Positions 49,202 through 63,300 of a stretch of 64,000 nucleotides of DNA are shown one piece after another (position 1 is the first letter of the stretch; each line of letters starts with the position of its first letter). Under the pieces are notes generated by a model. That model was not told the DNA's origin and did no database searches. It saw only the letters and a list, made by a program, of their open reading frames with translations. Source of the stretch: Gordionus sp. m RMFG-2023 (lineage: Eukaryota > Nematomorpha > Gordioida > Chordodea > Parachordodidae); NCBI RefSeq assembly GCF_954871325.1, contig NC_088775.1:35007561-35071560 (forward strand), given 5' to 3'. A program made the translations under genes and the position numbers.

Positions 49202-51224
49202 CAATGATATATATATATTCAAAATTACTTTTAAAATGTTAGCCTTTCCCCTATAAATGTCTTTCGCGACAAAAGATTTATTTTGTGAACCGAAAACGTA
49301 AAAAATAACATCTAAGCGGTATTGGATAGAGAATTAAATTCTGAGTTCAATGATATAAATATATTCAAAATTATGTTTAAAATGTTAGCCTTTCCCCTAT
49401 AAATGTCTTTCGCGACAAAATATTTATTTTGTAAACCGGAAATTAAAAATATATCTAAGCGGTTTTGGATAGAGAATTAAATTCTGAATTCAATGATATA
49501 TATATATTCAAAATTACTTTTAAAATGTTAGCCTTTCCCCTATAAATGTCTTTCGCGACAAAATATTTATTTTGTGAACCGGAAACGTAAAAAAATACAT
49601 CTAAGCGGTTTTGGATAGAGAATCAAATTCTGAGTTCAATGATATAAATATATTCAAAATTACATTAAAAATGTTAGCCTTTTCCCTATAAATGTCTTTC
49701 GCGACAAAATATTTATTTTGTGAACCGGAAATTAAAAATACATCAAAGCGGTTTTGGATAGAGAATTAAATTCTGAGTTCAATGATATAAATATATTCAA
49801 AATTACTTTTAAAATGCTAGCCTTTCCCATATAAATGTCTTTCGCGACAAAAAATTTATTTTGTGAACCGGAAACGTAATAAAATACATCTAACCTCTTT
49901 TGGATAGAGAATTAAATTCTGAGTTCAATGATATAAATATATTCAAAATTACTTTTAAAATGTTAGCCTTGCCCCTATAAATGTCTTTTGCGACAAAATA
50001 TTTATTTTGTGAACCGGAAATTAAAAATACATCTAAGCGGTTTTGGATAGAGAATTAAATTCTGAGTTCAATGATATAAATATATTCAAAATTATTTTTA
50101 AAATGTTAGCCTTTCCCCTATAAATGTCTTTCGCGACAAAATATTTATTTTGTGAACCGGAAATTAAAAATACATCTAAGCGGTTTTGGATAGAGAATTA
50201 AATTCTGAGTTCAATGTTATAAATATATTCAAAATTACTTTTAAAATGTTAGCCTTTCCCATATAAATGTCTTTCGCGACAAAAAATTTATTTTGTGAAC
50301 CGGAAACGTAATAAAATACATCTAAGCGGTTTTGGATAGAGAATTAAATTCTGAGTTCAATGATATAAATATATTCAAAATTACTTTTAAAATGCTAGCC
50401 TTTTCCCTATAAATGTCTTTCGCGACAAAAAATTTATTTTGTGAACCGGAAACGTAATAAAATACATCTAACCTCTTTTGGATAGAGAATTAAATTCTGA
50501 GTTCAATGATATAAATATATTCAAAATTACATTTAAAATGTTAGCCTTTTCCCTATAAATGTCTTTCGCGACAAAATATTTATTTTGTGAACTGGAAATT
50601 AAAAATACATCTAAGCGGTTTTGGATAGAGAATTAAATTCTGAGTTCAATGATATAAATATATTCAAAATTACTTTTAAAATGCTAGCCTTTCCCATATA
50701 AATGTCTTTCGCGACAAAAAATTTATTTTGTGAACCGGAAACGTAATAAAATACATCTAACCTCTTTTGGATAGAGAATTAAATTCTGAGTTCAATGATA
50801 TAAATATATTCAAAATTACTTTTAAAATGTTAGCCTTTCCCCTATAAATGTCTTTCGCGACAAAATATTTATTTTGTGAACCGGAAATTAAAAATACAAC
50901 TAAGCGGTTTTGGATAGAGAATTAAATTCTGAGTTCAATGATATAAATATATTCAAAATTACTTTTAAAATCTTAGCCTTTCCCTTATAAATGTCTTTCG
51001 CGACAAAAGATTTATTTTGTGAACCGGAAACGTAAAAAAATACATCTAAGCGGTTTTGGATAGAGAATTAAATTCTGAGTTCAATGATATAAATATATTC
51101 AAAATTACTTTTAAAATGTTAGCCTTTTCCCTATAAATGTCTTTCGCGACAAAATATTTATTTTGTGAACCGGAAATTAAAAATACATCTAAGCGGTTTT
51201 GGATAGAGAATTAAATTCTGAGTT
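49202..51224 (+). repeat. 2,023-bp segmental duplication, copy 1 (14 monomers, D to Y)
   Basis: Carries four private variants not seen elsewhere: CTGAATTCAATG at the E/F boundary (a GAATTC site), ACATTAAAAATG and ACATCAAAGCGG in G 49637, and GAACTGG in G 50504. All four recur 2,023 bp downstream. Confidence 0.95.
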
Positions 51225-53247
51225 CAATGATATATATATATTCAAAATTACTTTTAAAATGTTAGCCTTTCCCCTATAAATGTCTTTCGCGACAAAAGAT
51301 TTATTTTGTGAACCGAAAACGTAAAAAATAACATCTAAGCGGTATTGGATAGAGAATTAAATTCTGAGTTCAATGATATAAATATATTCAAAATTATGTT
51401 TAAAATGTTAGCCTTTCCCCTATAAATGTCTTTCGCGACAAAATATTTATTTTGTAAACCGGAAATTAAAAATATATCTAAGCGGTTTTGGATAGAGAAT
51501 TAAATTCTGAATTCAATGATATATATATATTCAAAATTACTTTTAAAATGTTAGCCTTTCCCCTATAAATGTCTTTCGCGACAAAATATTTATTTTGTGA
51601 ACCGGAAACGTAAAAAAATACATCTAAGCGGTTTTGGATAGAGAATCAAATTCTGAGTTCAATGATATAAATATATTCAAAATTACATTAAAAATGTTAG
51701 CCTTTTCCCTATAAATGTCTTTCGCGACAAAATATTTATTTTGTGAACCGGAAATTAAAAATACATCAAAGCGGTTTTGGATAGAGAATTAAATTCTGAG
51801 TTCAATGATATAAATATATTCAAAATTACTTTTAAAATGCTAGCCTTTCCCATATAAATGTCTTTCGCGACAAAAAATTTATTTTGTGAACCGGAAACGT
51901 AATAAAATACATCTAACCTCTTTTGGATAGAGAATTAAATTCTGAGTTCAATGATATAAATATATTCAAAATTACTTTTAAAATGTTAGCCTTGCCCCTA
52001 TAAATGTCTTTTGCGACAAAATATTTATTTTGTGAACCGGAAATTAAAAATACATCTAAGCGGTTTTGGATAGAGAATTAAATTCTGAGTTCAATGATAT
52101 AAATATATTCAAAATTATTTTTAAAATGTTAGCCTTTCCCCTATAAATGTCTTTCGCGACAAAATATTTATTTTGTGAACCGGAAATTAAAAATACATCT
52201 AAGCGGTTTTGGATAGAGAATTAAATTCTGAGTTCAATGTTATAAATATATTCAAAATTACTTTTAAAATGTTAGCCTTTCCCATATAAATGTCTTTCGC
52301 GACAAAAAATTTATTTTGTGAACCGGAAACGTAATAAAATACATCTAAGCGGTTTTGGATAGAGAATTAAATTCTGAGTTCAATGATATAAATATATTCA
52401 AAATTACTTTTAAAATGCTAGCCTTTTCCCTATAAATGTCTTTCGCGACAAAAAATTTATTTTGTGAACCGGAAACGTAATAAAATACATCTAACCTCTT
52501 TTGGATAGAGAATTAAATTCTGAGTTCAATGATATAAATATATTCAAAATTACATTTAAAATGTTAGCCTTTTCCCTATAAATGTCTTTCGCGACAAAAT
52601 ATTTATTTTGTGAACTGGAAATTAAAAATACATCTAAGCGGTTTTGGATAGAGAATTAAATTCTGAGTTCAATGATATAAATATATTCAAAATTACTTTT
52701 AAAATGCTAGCCTTTCCCATATAAATGTCTTTCGCGACAAAAAATTTATTTTGTGAACCGGAAACGTAATAAAATACATCTAACCTCTTTTGGATAGAGA
52801 ATTAAATTCTGAGTTCAATGATATAAATATATTCAAAATTACTTTTAAAATGTTAGCCTTTCCCCTATAAATGTCTTTCGCGACAAAATATTTATTTTGT
52901 GAACCGGAAATTAAAAATACAACTAAGCGGTTTTGGATAGAGAATTAAATTCTGAGTTCAATGATATAAATATATTCAAAATTACTTTTAAAATCTTAGC
53001 CTTTCCCTTATAAATGTCTTTCGCGACAAAAGATTTATTTTGTGAACCGGAAACGTAAAAAAATACATCTAAGCGGTTTTGGATAGAGAATTAAATTCTG
53101 AGTTCAATGATATAAATATATTCAAAATTACTTTTAAAATGTTAGCCTTTTCCCTATAAATGTCTTTCGCGACAAAATATTTATTTTGTGAACCGGAAAT
53201 TAAAAATACATCTAAGCGGTTTTGGATAGAGAATTAAATTCTGAGTT
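51225..53247 (+). repeat. 2,023-bp segmental duplication, copy 2
   Basis: Repeats copy 1 monomer for monomer with all four private variants. I saw no difference between the copies by eye, so this is the youngest-looking exchange in the window. Confidence 0.95.
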
Positions 53248-53393
53248 CAATGATATATATATATTCAAAATTACTTTTAAAATGTTAGCCTTTCCCCTAT
53301 AAATGTCTTTCGCGACAAAAGATTTATTTTGTGAACCGGAAACGTAAAAAAATACATCTAAGCGGTTTTGCATAGAGAATTAAATTCTGAGTT

Positions 53394-56079
53394 CAATGAT
53401 ATAAATATATTCAAAATTACTTTTAAAATGTTAGCCTTTCCCCCTATAAATGTCTTTCGCGACAAAATAATTTTGTGAACCAGAAATTAAAAATACATCT
53501 AAGCGGTTTTGGATAGAGAATTAAATTCTGAGTTCAATGATATAAATATATTCAAAATTACTTTTAAAATGTTAGCCTTTCCCCTATAAATGTCTTTCGC
53601 GACAAAATATTTATTTTGTGAACCGGAAATTAAAAATACATCTAAGCGGTTTTGGATAGAGAATTAAATTCTGAGTTCATTGATATAAATATATTCAATC
53701 CCCTATAAATGTCTTTCGCGACAAAATATTTTTTTTGTGAACCGGAAACGTTATAAAATACATCTAAGAGGTTTTGGATAGAGAATTAAATTCTGAGTTC
53801 AATGATATAAATATATTCAAAATTACTTTTAAAATGTTAGCCTTTCCCATATAAATGTCTTTCGCGACAAAAAATATATTTTGTGAACCGGAAACGTAAA
53901 AAAATACATCTAAGCGGTTTTGGATAGAGAATTAAATTCTGAGTTCAATGATATAAATATATTCAAAATTTCTTTTAAAATGTTAGCCTTTCCCCTATAA
54001 ATGTCTTTCGCGACAAAAATTTTATTTTGTGAGAAAACGTAAAAAAATACATCTAAGCGGTTTTGGATAGAGAATTAAATTCTGAGTTCAATGATATAAA
54101 TATATTCAAAATTATTTTTAAAATGTTAGCCTTTCCCCTATAAATGTCTTTCGCGACAAAATATTTATTTTGTGAACCGGAAATTAAAAATACATCTAAG
54201 CGGTTTTGGATAGAGAATTAAATTCTGAGTTCAATGATATAAATATATTCAAAATTACTTTTAAAATGTTAGCCTTTCCCCTATAAATGTCTTTCGCGAC
54301 AAAATATTTATTTTGTGAACCGGAAATTAAAAATACATCTAAGCGGTTTTGGATAGAGAATTAAATTCTGAGTTCAATGATATATATATATTCAAAATTA
54401 CTTTTAAAATGTTAGCCTTTCCCCTATAAATGTCTTTCGCGACAAAAGATTTATTTTGTGAACCGAAAACGTAAAAAATAACATCTAAGCGGTATTGGAT
54501 AGAGAATTAAATTCTGAGTTCAATGATATAAATATATTCAAAATTATGTTTAAAATGTTAGCCTTTCCCCTATAAATGTCTTTCGCGACAAAATAATTTT
54601 GTGAACCAGAAATTAAAAATACATCTAAGCGGTTTTGGATAGAGAATTAAATTCTGAGTTCAATGATATAAATATATTCAAAATTACTTTTAAAATGTTA
54701 GCCTTTCCCCTATAAATGTCTTTCGCGACAAAATATTTATTTTGTGAACCGGAAATTAAAAATACATCTAAGCGGTTTTGGATAGAGAATTAAATTCTGA
54801 GTTCATTGATATAAATATATTCAATCCCCTATAAATGTCTTTCGCGACAAAATATTTTTTTTGTGAACCGGAAACGTTATAAAATACATCTAAGAGGTTT
54901 TGGATAGAGAATTAAATTCTGAGTTCAATGATATAAATATATTCAAAATTACTTTTAAAATGTTAGCCTTTCCCATATAAATGTCTTTCGCGACAAAAAA
55001 TATATTTTGTGAACCGGAAACGTAAAAAAATACATCTAAGCGGTTTTGGATAGAGAATTAAATTCTGAGTTCAATGATATAAATATATTCAAAATTACTT
55101 TTAAAATGTTAGCCTTTCCCCTATAAATGTCTTTCGCGACAAAATATTTATTTTGTGAACCGGAAATTAAAAATACATCTAAGCGGTTTTGGATAGAGAA
55201 TTAAATTCTGAGTTCCATTATATAAATATATTCAAAATTATTTTTAAAATGTTAGCCTTTCCCCTATAAATGTCTTTCGCGACAAAAAATTTATTTTGTG
55301 AACCGGAAACGTTATAAAATACATCTAAGCGGTATTGTATAGAGAATTAAATTCTGAGTTCAGTGATATAAATATATTCAAAATTACTTTTAAAATGTTA
55401 GCCTTTCCCCTATAAATGTCTTTCGCGACAAAATATTTATTTTGTGAACCGGAAATTAAAAATACAACTAAGCGGTTTTGGATAGAGAATTAAATTCTGA
55501 GTTCAATGATATAAATATATTCAAAATTACTTTTAAAATCTTAGCCTTTCCCTTATAAATGTCTTTCGCGACAAAAGATTTATTTTGTGAACCGGAAACG
55601 TAAAAAAATACATCTAAGCGGTTTTGGATAGAGAATTAAATTCTGAGTTCAATGATATAAATATATTCAAAATTACTTTTAAAATGTTAGCCTTTTCCCT
55701 ATAAATGTCTTTCGCGACAAAATATTTATTTTGTGAACCGGAAATTAAAAATACATCTAAGCGGTTTTGGATAGAGAATTAAATTCTGAGTTCAATGATA
55801 TATATATATTCAAAATTACTTTTAAAATGTTAGCCTTTCCCCTATAAATGTCTTTCGCGACAAAAGATTTATTTTGTGAACCGGAAACGTAAAAAAATAC
55901 ATCTAAGCGGTTTTGGATAGAGAATTAAATTCTGAGTTCAATGATATAAATATATTCAAAATTACTTTTAAAATGTTAGCCTTTCCCCCTATAAATGTCT
56001 TTCGCGACAAAATAATTTTGTGAACCAGAAATTAAAAATACATCTAAGCGGTTTTGGATAGAGAATTAAATTCTGAGTT
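53394..56079 (+). repeat. Satellite block 15: shortened repeats and hybrids, 19 monomers
   Basis: Monomer starts: N 53394, K 53535, T 53678, U 53800, V 53946, W 54089, K 54232, D 54375, E/N 54521, K 54661, T 54804, U 54926, V/K 55072, I 55215, J/S 55361, X 55504, Y 55650, Z 55793, N 55939. From here rightward the K slot has TTTCGCG, U keeps AAGCGG and V reads GAGAAAACG, the flank haplotype. N tail through U repeats at a 1,126-bp shift (53.46 and 54.59 kb). The J/S hybrid has the CAGTG start of J and the ACAACTAAG tail of S. Confidence 0.93.
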
Positions 56080-59000
56080 CAATGATATAAATATATTCAA
56101 AATTATTTTTAAAATGTTAGCCTTTCCCCTATAAATGTCTTTCGCGACAAAATATTTATTTTGTGAACCGGAAATTAAAAATACATCTAAGCGGTTTTGG
56201 ATAGAGAATTAAATTCTGAGTTCAATGATATAAATATATTCAAAATTACTTTTAAAATGTTAGCCTTTCCCCTATAAATGTCTTTCGCGACAAAATATTT
56301 ATTTTGTGAACCGGAAATTAAAAATACATCTAAGCGGTTTTGGATAGAGAATTAAATTCTGAGTTCAATGATATATATATATTCAAAATTACTTTTAAAA
56401 TGTTAGCCTTTCCCCTATAAATGTCTTTCGCGACAAAAGATTTATTTTGTGAACCGAAAACGTAAAAAATAACATCTAAGCGGTATTGGATAGAGAATTA
56501 AATTCTGAGTTCAATGATATAAATATATTCAAAATTATGTTTAAAATGTTAGCCTTTCCCCTATAAATGTCTTTCGCGACAAAATATTTATTTTGTAAAC
56601 CGGAAATTAAAAATATATCTAAGCGGTTTTGGATAGAGAATTAAATTCTGAGTTCAATGATATATATATATTCAAAATTACTTTTAAAATGTTAGCCTTT
56701 CCCCTATAAATGTCTTTCGCGACAAAATATTTATTTTGTGAACCGGAAACGTAAAAAAATACATCTAAGCGGTTTTGGATAGAGAATCAAATTCTGAGTT
56801 CAATGATATAAATATATTCAAAATTACATTTAAAATGTTAGCCTTTTCCCTATAAATGTCTTTCGCGACAAAATATTTATTTTGTGAACCGGAAATTAAA
56901 AATACATCTAAGCGGTTTTGGATAGAGAATTAAATTCTGAGTTCAATGATATAAATATATTCAAAATTACTTTTAAAATGCTAGCCTTTCCCATATAAAT
57001 GTCTTTCGCGACAAAAAATTTATTTTGTGAACCGGAAACGTAATAAAATACATCTAACCTCTTTTGGATAGAGAATTAAATTCTGAGTTCAATGATATAA
57101 ATATATTCAAAATTACTTTTAAAATGTTAGCCTTGCCCCTATAAATGTCTTTTGCGACAAAATATTTATTTTGTGAACCGGAAATTAAAAATACATCTAA
57201 GCGGTTTTGGATAGAGAATTAAATTCTGAGTTCAATGATATAAATATATTCAAAATTATTTTTAAAATGTTAGCCTTTCCCCTATAAATGTCTTTCGCGA
57301 CAAAATATTTATTTTGTGAACCGGAAATTAAAAATACATCTAAGCGGTTTTGGATAGAGAATTAAATTCTGAGTTCAATGATATAAATATATTCAAAATT
57401 ACTTTTAAAATGTTAGCCTTTCCCATATAAATGTCTTTCGCGACAAAAAATTTATTTTGTGAACCGGAAACGTAATAAAATACATCTAAGCGGTTTTGGA
57501 TAGAGAATTAAATTCTGAGTTCAATGATATAAATATATTCAAAATTACTTTTAAAATGTTAGCCTTTCCCCTATAAATGTCTTTCGCGACAAAATATTTA
57601 TTTTGTGAACCGGAAATTAAAAATACATCTAAGCGGTTTTGGATAGAGAATTAAATTCTGAGTTCATTGATATAAATATATTCAATCCCCTATAAATGTC
57701 TTTCGCGACAAAATATTTTTTTTGTGAACCGGAAACGTTATAAAATACATCTAAGAGGTTTTGGATAGAGAATTAAATTCTGAGTTCAATGATATAAATA
57801 TATTCAAAATTACTTTTAAAATGTTAGCCTTTCCCATATAAATGTCTTTCGCGACAAAAAATATATTTTGTGAACCGGAAACGTAAAAAAATACATCTAA
57901 GCGGTTTTGGATAGAGAATTAAATTCTGAGTTCAATGATATAAATATATTCAAAATTACTTTTAAAATGTTAGCCTTTCCCCTATAAATGTCTTTCGCGA
58001 CAAAAATTTTATTTTGTGAGAAAACGTAAAAAAATACATCTAAGCGGTTTTGGATAGAGAATTAAATTCTGAGTTCAATGATATAAATATATTCAAAATT
58101 ACTTTTAAAATGTTAGCCTTTCCCCTATAAATGTCTTTCGCGACAAAATATTTATTTTGTGAACCGGAAATTAAAAATACATCTAAGCGGTTTTGGATAG
58201 AGAATTAAATTCTGAGTTCAATGATATATATATATTCAAAATTACTTTTAAAATGTTAGCCTTTCCCCTATAAATGTCTTTCGCGACAAAAGATTTATTT
58301 TGTGAACCGAAAACGTAAAAAATAACATCTAAGCGGTATTGGATAGAGAATTAAATTCTGAGTTCAATGATATAAATATATTCAAAATTACTTTTAAAAT
58401 GTTAGCCTTTTCCCTATAAATGTCTTTCGCGACAAAATATTTATTTTGTGAACCGGAAATTAAAAATACATCTAAGCGATTTTGGATAGAGAATTAAATT
58501 CTGAGTTCAATGATATAAATATATTCAAAATTACTTTTAAAATGCTAGCCTTTCCCATATAAATGTCTTTCGCGACAAAAAATTTATTTTGTGAACCGGA
58601 AACGTAATAAAATACATCTAACCTCTTTTGGATAGAGAATTAAATTCTGAGTTCAATGATATAAATATATTCAAAATTACTTTTAAAATGTTAGCCTTTC
58701 CCCTATAAATGTCTTTCGCGACAAAATATTTATTTTGTGAACCGGAAATTAAAAATACAACTAAGCGGTTTTGGATAGAGAATTAAATTCTGAGTTCAAT
58801 GATATAAATATATTCAAAATTACTTTTAAAATCTTAGCCTTTCCCTTATAAATGTCTTTCGCGACAAAAGATTTATTTTGTGAACCGGAAACGTAAAAAA
58901 ATACATCTAAGCGGTTTTGGATAGAGAATTAAATTCTGAGTTCAATGATATAAATATATTCAAAATTACTTTTAAAATGTTAGCCTTTTCCCTATAAATG

Positions 59001-60361
59001 TCTTTCGCGACAAAATATTTATTTTGTGAACCGGAAATTAAAAATACATCTAAGCGGTTTTGGATAGAGAATTAAATTCTGAGTTCAATGATATATATAT
59101 ATTCAAAATTACTTTTAAAATGTTAGCCTTTCCCCTATAAATGTCTTTCGCGACAAAAGATTTATTTTGTGAACCGGAAACGTAAAAAAATACATCTAAG
59201 CGGTTTTGGATAGAGAATTAAATTCTGAGTTCAATGATATAAATATATTCAAAATTACTTTTAAAATGTTAGCCTTTTCCCTATAAATGTCTTTCGCGAC
59301 AAAATATTTATTTTGTGAACCGGAAATTAAAAATACATCTAAGCGGTTTTGGATAGAGAATTAAATTCTGAGTTCCATTATATAAATATATTCAAAATTA
59401 TTTTTAAAATGTTAGCCTTTCCCCTATAAATGTCTTTCGCGACAAAAAATTTATTTTGTGAACCAGAAACGTTATAAAATACATCTAAGCGGTATTGTAT
59501 AGAGAATTAAATTCTGAGTTCAGTGATATAAATATATTCAAAATTACTTTTAAAATGTTAGCCTTTCCCCTATAAATGTCTTTCGCCACAAAAGATTTAT
59601 TTTGTGAACCGGAAACGTAAAAAAATACATCTAAGCGGTTTTGGATAGAGAATTAAATTCTGAGTTCAATGATATAAATATATTCAAAATTACTTTTAAA
59701 ATGTTAGCCTTTCCCCCTATAAATGTCTTTCGCGACAAAATAATTTTGTGAACCAGAAATTAAAAATACATCTAAGCGGTTTTGGATAGAGAATTAAATT
59801 CTGAGTTCAATGATATAAATATATTCAAAATTACTTTTAAAATGTTAGCCTTTCCCCTATAAATGTCTTTCGCGACAAAATATTTATTTTGTGAACCGGA
59901 AATTAAAAATACATCTAAGCGGTTTTGGATAGAGAATTAAATTCTGAGTTCATTGATATAAATATATTCAATCCCCTATAAATGTCTTTCGCGACAAAAT
60001 ATTTTTTTTGTGAACCGGAAACGTTATAAAATACATCTAAGAGGTTTTGGATAGAGAATTAAATTCTGAGTTCAATGATATAAATATATTCAAAATTACT
60101 TTTAAAATGTTAGCCTTTCCCATATAAATGTCTTTCGCGACAAAAAATATATTTTGTGAACCGGAAACGTAAAAAAATACATCTAAGCGGTTTTGGATAG
60201 AGAATTAAATTCTGAGTTCAATGATATAAATATATTCAAAATTACTTTTAAAATGTTAGCCTTTCCCCTATAAATGTCTTTCGCGACAAAAATTTTATTT
60301 TGTGAGAAAACGTAAAAAAATACATCTAAGCGGTTTTGGATAGAGAATTAAATTCTGAGTT
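56080..60361 (+). repeat. Satellite block 16: shortened repeats, 30 monomers
   Basis: Monomer starts: W 56080, K 56223, D 56366, E 56512, F 56655, G 56801, B 56944, H 57090, W 57233, P' 57376, K 57522, T 57665, U 57787, V 57933, K 58076, D 58219, Y 58365 (AAGCGATTTT), B 58508, S 58654, X 58797, Y 58943, Z 59086, Y 59232, I 59375, J 59521, N 59667, K 59808, T 59951, U 60073, V 60219. I 59375 shares the CCATTATATA start with I 55215 and has CCAGAAACG. Two shortcuts are P' to K to T, and D to Y to B. Confidence 0.93.
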
Positions 60362-63300
60362 CAATGATATAAATATATTCAAAATTATTTTTAAAATGTT
60401 AGCCTTTCCCCTATAAATGTCTTTCGCGACAAAATATTTATTTTGTGAACCGGAAATTAAAAATACATCTAAGCGGTTTTGGATAGAGAATTAAATTCTG
60501 AGTTCAATGATATAAATATATTCAAAATTACTTTTAAAATGTTAGCCTTTCCCCTATAAATGTCTTTCGCGACAAAATATTTATTTTGTGAACCGGAAAT
60601 TAAAAATACATCTAAGCGGTTTTGGATAGAGAATTAAATTCTGAGTTCAATGATATATATATATTCAAAATTACTTTTAAAATGTTAGCCTTTCCCCTAT
60701 AAATGTCTTTCGCGACAAAAGATTTATTTTGTGAACCGAAAACGTAAAAAATAACATCTAAGCGGTATTGGATAGAGAATTAAATTCTGAGTTCAATGAT
60801 ATAAATATATTCAAAATTATGTTTAAAATGTTAGCCTTTCCCCTATAAATGTCTTTCGCGACAAAATATTTATTTTGTGAACCGGAAATTAAAAATACAT
60901 CTAAGCGGTTTTGGATAGAGAATTAAATTCTGAGTTCAATGATATAAATATATTCAAAATTACTTTTAAAATGCTAGCCTTTCCCATATAAATGTCTTTC
61001 GCGACAAAAAATTTATTTTGTGAACCGGAAACGTAATAAAATACATCTAACCTCTTTTGGATAGAGAATTAAATTCTGAGTTCAATGATATAAATATATT
61101 CAAAATTACTTTTAAAATGTTAGCCTTGCCCCTATAAATGTCTTTTGCGACAAAATATTTATTTTGTGAACCGGAAATTAAAAATACATCTAAGCGGTTT
61201 TGGATAGAGAATTAAATTCTGAGTTCAATGATATATATATATTCAAAATTACTTTTAAAATGTTAGCCTTTCCCCTATAAATGTCTTTCGCGACAAAAGA
61301 TTTATTTTGTGAACCGGAAACGTAAAAAAATACATCTAAGCGGTTTTGGATAGAGAATTAAATTCTGAGTTCAATGATATAAATATATTCAAAATTACTT
61401 TTAAAATGTTAGCCTTTTCCCTATAAATGTCTTTCGCGACAAAATATTTATTTTGTGAACCGGAAATTAAAAATACATCTAAGCGGTTTTGGATAGAGAA
61501 TTAAATTCTGAGTTCAATGATATATATATATTCAAAATTACTTTTAAAATGTTAGCCTTTCCCCTATAAATGTCTTTCGCGACAAAAATTTTATTTTGTG
61601 AGAAAACGTAAAAAAATACATCTAAGCGGTTTTGGATAGAGAATTAAATTCTGAGTTCAATGATATAAATATATTCAAAATTATTTTTAAAATGTTAGCC
61701 TTTCCCCTATAAATGTTTTTCGCGACAAAATATTTATTTTGTGAACCGGAAATTAAAAATACATCTAAGCGGTTTTGGATAGAGAATTAAATTCTGAGTT
61801 CAATGATATAAATATATTCAAAATTACTTTTAAAATGTTAGCCTTTCCCCTATAAATGTCTTTCGCGACAAAATATTTATTTTGTGAACCGGAAATTAAA
61901 AATACATCTAAGCGGTTTTGGATAGAGAATTAAATTCTGAGTTCAATGATATATATATATTCAAAATTACTTTTAAAATGTTAGCCTTTCCCCTATAAAT
62001 GTCTTTCGCGACAAAAGATTTATTTTGTGAACCGAAAACGTAAAAAATAACATCTAAGCGGTATTGGATAGAGAATTAAATTCTGAGTTCAATGATATAA
62101 ATATATTCAAAATTATGTTTAAAATGTTAGCCTTTCCCCTATAAATGTCTTTCGCGACAAAATATTTATTTTGTAAACCGGAAATTAAAAATATATCTAA
62201 GCGGTTTTGGATAGAGAATTAAATTCTGAGTTCAATGATATATATATATTCAAAATTACTTTTAAAATGTTAGCCTTTCCCCTATAAATGTCTTTCGCGA
62301 CAAAATATTTATTTTGTGAACCGGAAACGTAAAAAAATACATCTAAGCGGTTTTGGATAGAGAATCAAATTCTGAGTTCAATGATATAAATATATTCAAA
62401 ATTACATTTAAAATGTTAGCCTTTTCCCTATAAATGTCTTTCGCGACAAAATATTTATTTTGTGAACCGGAAATTAAAAATACATCTAAGCGGTTTTGGA
62501 TAGAGAATTAAATTCTGAGTTCAATGATATAAATATATTCAAAATTACTTTTAAAATGCTAGCCTTTCCCATATAAATGTCTTTCGCGACAAAAAATTTA
62601 TTTTGTGAACCGGAAACGTAATAAAATACATCTAACCTCTTTTGGATAGAGAATTAAATTCTGAGTTCAATGATATAAATATATTCAAAATTACTTTTAA
62701 AATGTTAGCCTTGCCCCTATAAATGTCTTTTGCGACAAAATATTTATTTTGTGAACCGGAAATTAAAAATACATCTAAGCGGTTTTGGATAGAGAATTAA
62801 ATTCTGAGTTCAATGATATAAATATATTCAAAATTATTTTTAAAATGTTAGCCTTTCCCCTATAAATGTCTTTCGCGACAAAATATTTATTTTGTGAACC
62901 GGAAATTAAAAATACATCTAAGCGGTTTTGGATAGAGAATTAAATTCTGAGTTCAATGATATAAATATATTCAAAATTACTTTTAAAATGTTAGCCTTTC
63001 CCATATAAATGTCTTTCGCGACAAAAAATTTATTTTGTGAACCGGAAACGTAATAAAATACATCTAAGCGGTTTTGGATAGAGAATTAAATTCTGAGTTC
63101 AATGATATAAATATATTCAAAATTACTTTTAAAATGCTAGCCTTTTCCCTATAAATGTCTTTCGCGACAAAAAATTTATTTTGTGAACCGGAAACATAAT
63201 AAAATACATCTAACCTCTTTTGGATAGAGAATTAAATTCTGAGTTCAATGATATAAATATATTCAAAATTACTTTTAAAATGTTAGCCTTTCCCCTATAA

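Larger units (their letters stand above)
49059..53393 (+). repeat. Satellite block 14: K, two 2,023-bp duplicate copies, Z
   Basis: Monomer starts: K 49059, D 49202, E 49348, F 49491, G 49637, B 49780, H 49926, W 50069, P 50212, Q 50358, G 50504, B 50647, S 50793, X 50936, Y 51082, D 51225, E 51371, F 51514, G 51660, B 51803, H 51949, W 52092, P 52235, Q 52381, G 52527, B 52670, S 52816, X 52959, Y 53105, Z 53248. R is missing between Q and G in both copies. Z at 53248 has TTTGCATAG and is followed by N, skipping Y, I and J. Confidence 0.94.

Noticed and set aside
53466-55150. 1,126-bp tandem duplication (N tail to V)
   Set aside because: Only about 0.55 kb of the second copy is present and no private variants link the two. 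Two independently shortened higher-order repeats explain it equally well.
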